DNA of 64,000 nucleotides from Phycisphaera sp. (lineage in GTDB: Bacteria; Planctomycetota; Phycisphaerae; Phycisphaerales; Zrk34): the NCBI GenBank assembly GCA_016125285.1, contig WGMA01000011.1, forward strand, positions 62,001-126,000, given 5' to 3'. How positions within the stretch are numbered: the first letter of the stretch is position 1; every line of letters starts with the position of its first letter. Below the pieces are notes generated by a model that saw nothing but the letters and a program-made list of their open reading frames with translations, was not told where the DNA came from and ran no database searches. This document shows positions 55,973-64,000 of this stretch, one piece after another. The translations under genes and the position numbers were made by a program.

Positions 55973-57223
55973 TCATCCCATCCAGAGCATGATCACGCAG
56001 ATCAGCAGCACGATGTTCAGGATCCCCGACGCGACGAGGATCCAGAAGATCGGCTGCGCGATCAGCGGCGTCTGCTCCATGGCCTTGATGCCTTCGGAGA
56101 AGTCGACGACGGCGGACTTGGTGTTCGCCTCGGCGCCGGCCAGGGAGCCCAGATCGAACGTCTTGTGGGCCTGCATCGGCACTTCGCCGGCGGCGACGGC
56201 GCGGAGATCCGCCAGCAGGTCGCGCGTCGAGGGGTAGCGCTCCTTGCGCTCCTTGGCCATCATGACCTCGATGACCTCGCTGACGTGCGCCGACACGTTG
56301 GGCATGATGTGGTCCGGCGGGACCAGCGGTTCCTTGAGGTGACGCTTCATCACGTCCTTCGGCGTGGCGCCGTCGAACGGCACCTTGCCGGTGATCATGT
56401 GGTAGAACGTCGCGCCCAGGCCGTAGATGTCGGCGCGGAAGTCGATGTCGGCGCGGCCGCGGATCTGCTCGGGGCTGATGTAGTACGGCGTGCCGTACGC
56501 CTTGCCCTCTTCCTCGAGCGCGGCCTTCTCGTCGCTCATCTGCCGCGCCAGACCCATGTCCGCCAGCTTCGCGATCCCCTTCTTGGTGATCATGATGTTG
56601 TGCGGCTTGACGTCGCGGTGGATGAAGCCCTTCTCGTGCGCGTGCGCCAGCGCCTCGGCCGTCTGGATGATGATGTCCAGCGCCGTCTTCTCGTCGTAGT
56701 ACTTGCCTTCCTGGAGGCGGTCGTGAACCGACTGGCCCTCGACGTACTCCATGACGAAGTAGTGGCTCTCGCCGGACTGACCGACGTCGATGGCCTGCAC
56801 GATGTTCGGGTGGTTCAGCTTCGCCGCCGCGCGACCCTCCGCGAGGAACCGCGCGATGTACTCCGGGTCCTTGAGGAACTTCTTCGGCAGCACCTTCACG
56901 GCGACGATGCGGTCGAGGCTGACCTGCTTGGCGCGGTACACCACCGCCATCGCCCCCGCGCCCAGCATCTCCATCATCTTGTAGCCGGGGATCTCGAACT
57001 GCGAGGCGTGCTGCGACGCGGCCTTCTGCACGCGTTTGAACTGACCGAACGTGACCAGGTCACGCTCGACAAACATCTTCGCGAGGTCTTCGATGGACTG
57101 GCCGCCGGTGTCACGCCACGACTCGATGCACTCCTCGACCTGCGACTGCGAGGCCAGGCCCTGCTCCACGATGATCTTGCCGATCATGATCGTGTCATGA
57201 CTCGTCTCGTTCTGCTGCGGCAT
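55973..57223 (-). CDS. membrane-anchored serine/threonine protein kinase
   Basis: The 416-residue protein starts at ATG 57223 with GGGAAG upstream. The first ~70 residues (IGKIIVEQGLASQSQVEECI) resemble the N-terminal helical module of T2SSE/MshEN proteins. The kinase core has GAGAMAVVYRAK, the ATP lysine in VAVKVLP, the catalytic loop HRDVKPHNIM, the metal motif DMGLA in place of DFG, and YYISPEQIRG. A C-terminal transmembrane helix (FWILVASGILNIVLLICVIML) anchors it with no outer sensor domain. Targets are unknown. Confidence 0.93.
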   Translation of the reverse strand: MPQQNETSHDTIMIGKIIVEQGLASQSQVEECIESWRDTGGQSIEDLAKMFVERDLVTFGQFKRVQKAASQHASQFEIPGYKMMEMLGAGAMAVVYRAKQVSLDRIVAVKVLPKKFLKDPEYIARFLAEGRAAAKLNHPNIVQAIDVGQSGESHYFVMEYVEGQSVHDRLQEGKYYDEKTALDIIIQTAEALAHAHEKGFIHRDVKPHNIMITKKGIAKLADMGLARQMSDEKAALEEEGKAYGTPYYISPEQIRGRADIDFRADIYGLGATFYHMITGKVPFDGATPKDVMKRHLKEPLVPPDHIMPNVSAHVSEVIEVMMAKERKERYPSTRDLLADLRAVAAGEVPMQAHKTFDLGSLAGAEANTKSAVVDFSEGIKAMEQTPLIAQPIFWILVASGILNIVLLICVIMLWMG

Positions 57224-57293
57224 GCGGCTTCCCATTTTTGACGAACACGCCAGGGGGCGTCGAGGAACGGTGCGACTGCTTCCAACAATGTGA

Positions 57294-57323
57294 ATATTAT
57301 TCGGAGGCGGATCGGGGTGTCAA
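57294..57323 (-). promoter_or_regulatory. promoter of the kinase gene
   Basis: Minus-strand TTGACA (57318-57323) and TAATAT (57294-57299) have an 18-base spacer. A plus-strand TTGACA at 57342-57347 may serve the divergent ABC operon, but its -10 is unclear. Confidence 0.55.
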
Positions 57324-57415
57324 CGCAAGATCGTCGCGGCCTTGACATTACCCTCACGATCGTGGAGCTTTAACCGCTTTGCCACACCACGGCGGCCCGG
57401 ACGGCAGGTACCGAC

Positions 57416-58363
57416 ATGATCCACGTGAACAAGCTGGTCAAGCGATTCGGGTCGACCCTCGCGGTGGACCGCATCGACCTCGACGTGGCGCCCGGCCAGA
57501 TCGTCGGCTTCCTCGGGCCCAACGGGGCGGGAAAAACCACCACAATCCGCATGATCACCTGCTTTCTGCCCCCCACCGCCGGCACCGCGACGGTCGACGG
57601 CCACGACATCCTCGCGGACTCCGACGCCGTGCGACGCTGCATCGGCTACCTGCCGGAGGCCACGCCGCTGTACCCGGAGATGAAGGTCACCGAACAGCTG
57701 CACTTCTCCGGCCGTCTCCACGGCATGGACCGCGCCACCCGACGCCACCGCATCGCCGACCTGACCGACCACTGCGGCCTGGAGAAGATCCTTCACCGCC
57801 CGATCGGCCAGCTGTCGAAGGGCAACAAGCAGCGTGTCGGCCTCGCCCAGGCGATGCTCCACGACCCGCCCGTGCTGATCCTCGACGAGCCGACGTCCGG
57901 CCTCGACCCCGCTCAGATCACCGACGTCCGCAACCTGATCCGCTCGCTGGCCCACGACAAGACGATCCTGCTGTCGACGCACATCCTGCCGGAGGTCGAG
58001 AAGACGTGCGAGCGCGTCGTGATCATCGCGCAGGGCAGCATCGTGGCCGACGGCACACCCGAAGAGCTGATCCGCAAGAAGCGTTCGGCGTCGCGCGTGC
58101 TCGTGGAGCTCAAGGCGGACGCGGCGTCGGTCGAGCGGGCGTTCGCGGCGATCAGGCACGTCGGCAAGGTTGAGGCGACGGCTGATGGCGCGTGGACCCG
58201 CGCCGCCGTCACGCCGCGCAGCCACGACTTCGACGTCCGCGAGCTGCTGGCCGACGCGGCGCTGGAGCACGGCTGGCCCATCCGCGAGATGCGGCACGAG
58301 GTCGCGAGTCTCGAAGAGTACTTCATCCAGGTCACCAGCGCCGCTTCCATCGAAGCCGCGTGA
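57416..58363 (+). CDS. ABC transporter ATP-binding protein, GldA-like
   Basis: The 315-residue ATPase has Walker A GPNGAGKTTTIRM, a Q-loop-like YLPEATPLYPEM, signature QLSKGNKQRVGLAQ, Walker B VLILDEPTSGLDP and H-loop LLSTHILPEVE. About 90 C-terminal residues follow the core, as in GldA and CcmA-type proteins. It heads a four-gene set with the permease, GldG-like and DUF4340 proteins. Such clusters occur in gliding bacteroidetes and, without gliding, in planctomycetes. Confidence 0.93.
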   Translation: MIHVNKLVKRFGSTLAVDRIDLDVAPGQIVGFLGPNGAGKTTTIRMITCFLPPTAGTATVDGHDILADSDAVRRCIGYLPEATPLYPEMKVTEQLHFSGRLHGMDRATRRHRIADLTDHCGLEKILHRPIGQLSKGNKQRVGLAQAMLHDPPVLILDEPTSGLDPAQITDVRNLIRSLAHDKTILLSTHILPEVEKTCERVVIIAQGSIVADGTPEELIRKKRSASRVLVELKADAASVERAFAAIRHVGKVEATADGAWTRAAVTPRSHDFDVRELLADAALEHGWPIREMRHEVASLEEYFIQVTSAASIEAA

Positions 58364-58397
58364 CACGCCGCCCACCGAACGATCGCCAACGCACGCC

Positions 58398-59357
58398 ATG
58401 ACGACCACGACCCCCAGCACGACGACCGCGACACCGGCCCCGACGCCCGCGAAGGGCGCGGCGCGCGGGCTGTCGTCGTCGGCCACGAAGCGGCTGCTGA
58501 TCGAGGTGATCTGCTACCTCGCGGCGGGCGTGGTGATCCTCGGGCTGGGCCTGCTGGATGCGACGTCGGACCTGACGTTCTGGCCGAAGGCGGGCCTGAT
58601 GACGCTGGCGATCGCGCTGGTCGCCGCGGGTCTGCTGTCGCAGGCGCCCCGCCGCGTGATCGCCATGCGTGAGCTGCGCAGCTACTTCTACTCGCCGGTC
58701 GGCTACGTCGTGATGTTCCTCTACACGCTGATCGCGGGCATGTTCTTCGTGCTGTTCGTCTTCGACGGCGGCGGGCCCGCGTCGATGCGTCCGCTGTTCG
58801 AGTCGCTGGTGTGGGTGATGATCGCGATCTGCCCGGCGATCAGCATGCGGCTCTTCGCCGAGGAGCTGCGCAGCGGCACCATCGAGACGCTGATGACCAG
58901 CCCGGTGACCGACACGCAGGTCGTGATCGGCAAGTGGCTCGGCGCGGTCGCCTTCTTCGCCACGCTCTGCCTGCCCACCGTCGCGTGCGTCGTCGCGCTG
59001 GCCTGGAAGGCGGACCCGGACTACGGGCCGATCTACACCGGCTACCTCGGCCTGCTGCTCGTCGCGTCGCTGTACCTGGCGATCGGCGCGCTCGGCTCCG
59101 TGCTCACACGCAACCAGATCATCGCGTACTTCATCTCGGCGTTCATCATCCTCATCATCTCCGTCGTGGCCCAGTTCCTGCCGGAGTACCTGTCGCCGAG
59201 CCTCGGGAAGGCCGTCGCCTACATCAACGTCTACGGCCAGTACCTCGACTTCTCGAAGGGCCTGATCGACACCAGCCACTTCGTCTACTTCTTCAGCATC
59301 ACCGGGTTCTTCCTGGTGGTCACGGTCAAGGCGCTGGAGAGCCGCAAGTGGCGCTAG
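58398..59357 (+). CDS. ABC-2 type permease, GldF-like
   Basis: The 319-residue membrane protein has a Thr/Pro-rich start, two extra N-terminal helices (about residues 35-80), then the six-helix permease core beginning RELRSYFYSPVGYVVMFLYTLIAG and the coupling region RLFAEELRSGTIETLMTSPVTD. The end ALESRKWR is typical of the family. It works with the ATPase 34 bases upstream. The substrate is not known. Confidence 0.9.
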   Translation: MTTTTPSTTTATPAPTPAKGAARGLSSSATKRLLIEVICYLAAGVVILGLGLLDATSDLTFWPKAGLMTLAIALVAAGLLSQAPRRVIAMRELRSYFYSPVGYVVMFLYTLIAGMFFVLFVFDGGGPASMRPLFESLVWVMIAICPAISMRLFAEELRSGTIETLMTSPVTDTQVVIGKWLGAVAFFATLCLPTVACVVALAWKADPDYGPIYTGYLGLLLVASLYLAIGALGSVLTRNQIIAYFISAFIILIISVVAQFLPEYLSPSLGKAVAYINVYGQYLDFSKGLIDTSHFVYFFSITGFFLVVTVKALESRKWR

Positions 59358-59405
59358 GCTGCGGCGATTGAACGCCGACGCCGCACGCCGCGTAGAACCC
59401 AACGC

Positions 59406-61571
59406 ATGAGCAGCAAGCACGACAACACGACGCCCGACCCCGCCGCCCCGACGCAGAAGCAGCGTTGGGCGAAGTACGGGCTGAACGTTGCGCTGCTCAT
59501 CTTCTCGGTGTTCGCGATCGTCGTGCTGCTGAACTACATCGCCTACCAGCCGGGCAACGCCAAGCGGATCGACTTCACCCACACCCGCCGCTACTCGCTC
59601 AGCGAGCAGACGCTCGGCGTGATCAAGCGTGTCGATCGCCCGATCACGATCACCACGCTGTACAACAAGCTGACCAACGCCGACCGCAACGAGGTCGCCC
59701 TGCTCAACCGCGTCGAGGACCTGCTCGACGAGTACCAGAGCCGCAGCAAGCAGATCGTGTATCGGCAGATCGACCCCGGCGTCAACGTCGTGGAGTACGA
59801 CACGTTCGTCAAGGACATCCTCGCGCGTCACGGCGACACGCTGAAGGCGAGCACCAACGCCCTGCGGAACGCGCAGAAGACGTTCGACGCGGCGGAGGCC
59901 TTTACGAAGACGCAGGCGACGGACGTGGGCAACATGCTCACCGACGCCGGCAACAACCCCGACGTCATCGTGTTCATCAAGAACCTCAGCAAGAACTTCT
60001 CGCGGGCGCCCGAGGAGTTCACGCGGTCGAGGGAGCTGATCGACCGCGAGCTCAAGACGGCGATGCCCGACCACCTCGGCATGCGGATGAACGCGGCGGC
60101 GGTGCTGCGACAGTTCGCCGACAAGTCGCTGGCGCCGGCGATCAAGAACTTCGAGTACCTCAAGGCCGACTCGCGTATGAGCCACGCGTTTCAGGACACG
60201 ACGCTCGGCCTGCTGCCCAGGCTCAAGGCGATGCAGGAGCAGGTCACGCAGGCGCTCGACGCGCTGGCCGACGCGAAGAGCGACGCGTACGACGATCTGC
60301 GGATGAACGTCTCGCGCGCCAACAGCATCGTGATCACCGCGGACGCATCCGCCGTCGGCCCCGACGCCGCGAAGGGCCTGCCCGACGTCGTGGCCCTGTC
60401 GCTGAATCAGATCTACCCCGGCATCGAGCGCGAGAACCTGACCGGCCGGGTGATCCGCTCGGCGGGCTACAACGGCGAGGAAGCGATCACCGGCGCCCTC
60501 ATCCGCCTCACGCAGCGGACCGACACGACCGTCGTGTTCCTCAACCCGTCGCAGTTCCCGGCGTTGTCACGCGGCAACCCGCAGGGCACGTACAACTACG
60601 TCGCCGATCGCCTGCGCAAGATGAACATCGCGGTGACGGAGTGGATGCCGGCCGGCCGCATGGGGCCCGGTGGACAGCCGCTGCCGCCCGGGCCGCGCCC
60701 GACGCCCACGCCGGGCCAGACGATGGTGTACGTCGCCCTGCCCGCGGCGCAGAACGCGAAGTCCGGCTCGGTGCCGACGAGCATGATCATCGCCGACGCC
60801 GTCCGCAAGCACATCGAGGCCGGCCATCCCGCGATCGTCATCGTCGCGCCGTCGCAGCTGGTGGCCGTCGGCGAGCCCGAGCCGTTCATCGACATGCTCA
60901 AGACGCTCGACGTCAACGTCACCGCCGACCGTGTCGTGCTCACCGAACACACGACGCCGAACGGTCAGGCGGTCGTGACGAACCAGCTCGACTCCGGCAA
61001 CGCGTTGATGATCGGCGACCACCCCGTGGCGCAGACCGCGTCGAGCCTCCGCGGCCTGCTGCTGCAGGCGGTGCCGGTGAAGGTCGCCGCCAAGGAAGGC
61101 GTGCAGGCGTGGCCGCTGCTGCGGAGCAACGACAAGACGTGGGCCGACAACGAGTACACCGACCTGAGCGCGGCGAAGCGTGACGACGGCGACGCCTCGG
61201 GTCCGTTCGACATCGCCGTCGCCGTGGACCGCTTCGGCACGCGCTTCGCGGTGCTGGGCGATCCGGTGATGGCGTCGGACTTCGTCACGACGTTCGGCGG
61301 CGCGCCCGGCCGCGGCGGGCCCGGACTCGCCGAGTCCCTCGGCGCGACCTTCCCGGCCAACGCCGAGCTGTTCGTCAACACCGTGTACTGGACCGCGGGC
61401 CTCGACAGCCTCGTCGCCGCCGGCGCCCGCTCGCAGGAGGTTCGCCACCTGGCCGACATCAGCCCCGGCGAGAAGCACGCCGCGTGGTTCGTGCTGGTGC
61501 TGGGTCTGCCGGTGCTGTGCCTGTTCTCGGGCGGCTTCGTGTGGATGCTCCGCAACCGCCGCCCCGCGTGA
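59406..61571 (+). CDS. GldG-like ABC auxiliary protein
   Basis: The 721-residue protein has an N-terminal transmembrane helix (VALLIFSVFAIVVLLNYIAY), followed by FTHTRRYSLSEQTLGVIKRVDRPITITTLY, the standard opening of GldG-like proteins, and QKQIVYRQIDPG-like strands. A coiled middle region separates the two halves of the large extracytoplasmic domain (ABC_transp_aux type). A C-terminal helix (WFVLVLGLPVLCLFSGGFVWML) anchors the other end. It is the third gene of the export cluster. Confidence 0.88.
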   Translation: MSSKHDNTTPDPAAPTQKQRWAKYGLNVALLIFSVFAIVVLLNYIAYQPGNAKRIDFTHTRRYSLSEQTLGVIKRVDRPITITTLYNKLTNADRNEVALLNRVEDLLDEYQSRSKQIVYRQIDPGVNVVEYDTFVKDILARHGDTLKASTNALRNAQKTFDAAEAFTKTQATDVGNMLTDAGNNPDVIVFIKNLSKNFSRAPEEFTRSRELIDRELKTAMPDHLGMRMNAAAVLRQFADKSLAPAIKNFEYLKADSRMSHAFQDTTLGLLPRLKAMQEQVTQALDALADAKSDAYDDLRMNVSRANSIVITADASAVGPDAAKGLPDVVALSLNQIYPGIERENLTGRVIRSAGYNGEEAITGALIRLTQRTDTTVVFLNPSQFPALSRGNPQGTYNYVADRLRKMNIAVTEWMPAGRMGPGGQPLPPGPRPTPTPGQTMVYVALPAAQNAKSGSVPTSMIIADAVRKHIEAGHPAIVIVAPSQLVAVGEPEPFIDMLKTLDVNVTADRVVLTEHTTPNGQAVVTNQLDSGNALMIGDHPVAQTASSLRGLLLQAVPVKVAAKEGVQAWPLLRSNDKTWADNEYTDLSAAKRDDGDASGPFDIAVAVDRFGTRFAVLGDPVMASDFVTTFGGAPGRGGPGLAESLGATFPANAELFVNTVYWTAGLDSLVAAGARSQEVRHLADISPGEKHAAWFVLVLGLPVLCLFSGGFVWMLRNRRPA

Positions 61572-61617
61572 CGCCGCCCGCCGCGTCGCACGCACCCGTT
61601 CGCTTCGAGGATCGACG

Positions 61618-63798
61618 ATGAACACGAAAACCACCCTCGCCGCGCTGCTCGTCGCCATCGCGCTGGGGGTCTACGTCATGTTCGTCGGAGGCGGCGGCGG
61701 TGGCGCCGGCGAGGGCAAGGCCGGCGACCGCCTCGTGCTCGGCGGCACGCCGCTGACCACCGACAAGATCAACCGCCTGCGCATCGAGCAGCCCGGCCAG
61801 CCCACCGTCGTGTTCGAGCGTGACCTCGACCGCGACGACTCGTGGCGACAGGTCGAGCCGGTGACCTTCCCCGTCCAGCACTACTACCCCGAGAGCGTGC
61901 TCGACCGGCTCGTCGCGATCCAGTACGGCGCCACCGTCACCCCCGCCGACAAGGGCTACACGCTCGACCAGCTCGGCCTGGCGCCGCCGCGGGCGATCGT
62001 GACGATCGAAGGCCCCGGCGTCGGCTCGCACACGCTGACGCTCGGCCGCGAGGCCGCCGGCGGACGCGCGTACCTCACGCTCGGCGCCCCCGCCGCCGAC
62101 CAGCCCGTTTTCGTCGCCGAGGACATCCTCCACCAGATGCTCGTCGACCAGGACTTCAAGCAGTGGCGGCAGCCCAACCTCGCCGCGTATCCGCCCGGCA
62201 GCGTGCGGAAGTTCACCCTCAAGCGCGGCGACGAGACGATCACGCTGCTGAACACCGCCGGCGACTGGACCCTCGCCGAGCCCGTCGTCGGACGCGCCGA
62301 CCGCGGCGCCGCGCTCGGCATCGCCGGCACGATCGCCTCGGCCCAGATCAAGGGATTCGTCGCCGATCAGCCGCAGGACCTGTCGAAGTACGGCCTCACG
62401 CAGCCCGCCGTGACACTCGACGTCCAGCTCGTCGACGCCGCCAAGCCCGACCCGTCGGCCGCCCCCCCGGCCGGCGCGTCGAGCCACACACTGCGTGTCG
62501 GCGCCGCCGTCGACCTCACCGCCGAGCAGTACTTCGCCATGTTCGACGACGCCCCGACCGTCTTCACGCTCGGCAAGCTCGACGTCGACCGTCTCCGCAC
62601 GCCGCTCGACAAGCTCCGCGACGCCCGCCTCACGCCCGTGCCGCGCACCGACGTGCAGCGCATCGACGTGGAGCGTGACGGCAAGACCCAGCTCGCCGCG
62701 ACCCACGCCGTCGGCGGGTGGTCGTTCGCGCTGCCTGCCCCGCCGTACGACGTCGACTCGCCGATCGTCGACCACCTGCTCGACGCGGTGTTCAACACGA
62801 AAGCCAGCTCGTTCGTCGACCTGACGACCGCGCGGCTCAAGGCGCCCGTCGCGAGCATCACACTCGGCGTCGGCGACGCCCGCCCCGCCGAGAAGCTGCA
62901 ACTCCACGACGGCGGCGACGGCAACCTGCTTGTCGTGCGCGCCGGCGAGCCCGTCGGTCACGTCGTGCCCGCCGACGCATTCAAGCTCGCGTTCGCCAAG
63001 CCGCTGACCTTCCGCAGCCGCGTCGTGCTGCCGATCACGGCCCCCGACATCACCGAGCTGCGTGTGATCCGCTCCGGCCGCTACCCCGCCGACTATCGCC
63101 TCAAGCGTCGTCCGCTCGAGGAAGCCGGGCCCGCCGTCGCCCCGAGCACGACCGGCGCGAAGCCCAAGGCGCGGGCCGGCGAGTGGCTGCTCGACGGCTA
63201 CGACGCCAAGGCCGTCCATCGCCTGATCGATCGGATCAGTCCGCTCATCGTCGATCAATGGCTCGAGGAGCCGCCGATCACGACCCCCGAAGGCGTGACG
63301 CTGCAGATCAAGCTCGCCGACGGCTCGACGCGCACGCTGTCGATCCACCCCGCGAGCCTCACCGGCCGCGTCGACGGCGAAGCTACCGCCTTCAAGGTCG
63401 ACCAGGCCCTCGCCGACGCCGCCCTCGCCGAGCTACGCGACAAGGTCGTGCTGAGCCTCGACGCCAAACGCATCGCGACCGTGTCGGACGGCTCGATCAC
63501 CGTCGAGCGACACGCCGACGGCAAGTTCACACTCACCGGCAGCGGACAGCTCAACGAGACCGCCGCCGCCGCGTGGTTCGACGCGATCGCCGGGCTCAAG
63601 GCCGAACGCTTTGTCAGCAAGGAACGAGCGCTCGGCGACCCCGCCGTCACGCTCACCATCAAGACCGTCGACGCGCAGGCCTACACGCTGCGGCTGTGGG
63701 CCGGGCCGGGCGTCGAGCCCGTCGCGCAGGTCGGCGAACGCTGGTTCACCCTGCCCGCCACCGCGACAGCCACGCTGCTCCGCCGCCCCGTGCGGTAG
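61618..63798 (+). CDS. DUF4340 protein of the Gld-type cluster
   Basis: The 726-residue protein has a single N-terminal helix (TTLAALLVAIALGVYVMFV) and a large outer region. It shows repeated blocks such as YTLDQLGLAPPRAIVTIEG, SKYGLTQPAVTLDVQL and FTLKRGDETITLLNTAGDWTLAEPV, which are the DUF4340 repeats. DUF4340 genes regularly follow GldG-like genes. The stop is at 63798 and a convergent gene follows. Confidence 0.88.
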   Translation: MNTKTTLAALLVAIALGVYVMFVGGGGGGAGEGKAGDRLVLGGTPLTTDKINRLRIEQPGQPTVVFERDLDRDDSWRQVEPVTFPVQHYYPESVLDRLVAIQYGATVTPADKGYTLDQLGLAPPRAIVTIEGPGVGSHTLTLGREAAGGRAYLTLGAPAADQPVFVAEDILHQMLVDQDFKQWRQPNLAAYPPGSVRKFTLKRGDETITLLNTAGDWTLAEPVVGRADRGAALGIAGTIASAQIKGFVADQPQDLSKYGLTQPAVTLDVQLVDAAKPDPSAAPPAGASSHTLRVGAAVDLTAEQYFAMFDDAPTVFTLGKLDVDRLRTPLDKLRDARLTPVPRTDVQRIDVERDGKTQLAATHAVGGWSFALPAPPYDVDSPIVDHLLDAVFNTKASSFVDLTTARLKAPVASITLGVGDARPAEKLQLHDGGDGNLLVVRAGEPVGHVVPADAFKLAFAKPLTFRSRVVLPITAPDITELRVIRSGRYPADYRLKRRPLEEAGPAVAPSTTGAKPKARAGEWLLDGYDAKAVHRLIDRISPLIVDQWLEEPPITTPEGVTLQIKLADGSTRTLSIHPASLTGRVDGEATAFKVDQALADAALAELRDKVVLSLDAKRIATVSDGSITVERHADGKFTLTGSGQLNETAAAAWFDAIAGLKAERFVSKERALGDPAVTLTIKTVDAQAYTLRLWAGPGVEPVAQVGERWFTLPATATATLLRRPVR

Positions 63799-63867
63799 TC
63801 CGCCAGACCCTGTTTGTGCGTGTTACGCGACGTGTCGTGATCACTCACGCCCGGCGTCGCGACCGGG

Positions 63868-64000
63868 TTACGGCTGCTCGTCTTCCTCGTACATCCACGC
63901 CAGCGCGTCTTCGGGATCGGCGCCGCCCGCCTCGTCCCCGCCCATCGCCATCGCCAGTTCGTCCAGCGCCGAGGCGGGGTCCGCGTCGCCCCCGGCCGCG
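63868..64000 (-). CDS. C-terminal part of an acidic protein (runs off the window)
   Basis: A minus-strand frame enters from the right edge and stops with TAA at 63868. The visible 43 residues are Ala/Asp/Glu-rich, ending EDALAWMYEEDEQP, with a repeated [DP]xALxxLA/DPEDALAWM pattern. The start is beyond the window. The function cannot be told. Confidence 0.5.
   Translation of the reverse strand, partial: AAGGDADPASALDELAMAMGGDEAGGADPEDALAWMYEEDEQP

Overview
The window is GC-rich chromosomal DNA from a bacterium that looks like a planctomycete, probably of the Phycisphaerae type. Pointers are a DUF1501 protein with a twin-arginine signal, a pseudopilin with the FTLIELLVVVSIIALL signature, a LacI-like/AraC-type regulator of the XylR kind, a GldA/GldF/GldG/DUF4340 export cluster, a serine/threonine kinase with DMG in place of DFG, a squalene-cyclase-like/DUF4159 protein, a lipase maturation factor, and many intergenic palindromic repeats. 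The taxonomic call is inference from gene content; no 16S or 23S rRNA gene is present.

Layout. 1-4 kb: protein quality control (trigger factor with a His-rich N-terminus, a small membrane protein, ClpX). 4-18.5 kb: single genes on both strands (methyltransferase, kinase/deoxyribosyltransferase-like fusion, S1/P1-type nuclease, YmdB phosphoesterase, secreted papain-like protease with pYEATS repeats, Mfd, GNAT, GH63-like glycosidase, DHOD-like protein, small metalloprotease). 18.7-22.5 kb: an NCS2 permease convergent with a pectate lyase. 22.7-33.9 kb: an eleven-gene minus-strand island for sulfate assimilation and cysteine/methionine synthesis. 34-45 kb: lipase maturation factor, a low-GC orphan, a repeat-rich gap, secreted and pilin-like proteins, a DUF4159 protein, an AraC regulator, tRNA-Ile and GAPDH. 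45.3-46.9 kb: 1.5 kb without a recognisable gene, with many hairpins and a strong terminator, possibly a long structured RNA. 47-52 kb: two YkgJ-type cysteine-cluster proteins, a histone-deacetylase-family enzyme, small orphans and DUF1501. 51.7-64 kb: a DsbD-like reductase with two thioredoxin domains, two paralogous esterases, a kinase, and the Gld-type ABC cluster.

The sulfur island is the most interesting region. It holds APS reductase, a ferredoxin-type siroheme sulfite reductase, a CysM-like synthase, a free CysO/MoaD-like sulfur carrier, a second carrier fused to a MoeB-type E1 and a rhodanese, a JAMM peptidase, a threonine-synthase-like enzyme and a peroxiredoxin. Three sensing elements can be read directly: a SAM-I riboswitch with terminator before the threonine-synthase-like gene, and two separate 27-codon cysteine-rich leader ORFs, one before cysH and one before the sulfite reductase. 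Each leader has its own candidate promoter and Shine-Dalgarno. This suggests a cysteine-responsive leader-peptide system combined with a SAM riboswitch, resembling in principle the polycysteine leaders known from actinobacteria.

Several families of short-word inverted repeats sit between genes. In at least three places the repeat provides the last codons or the stop codon of the neighbouring gene, so it appears to have been inserted at gene 3' ends.
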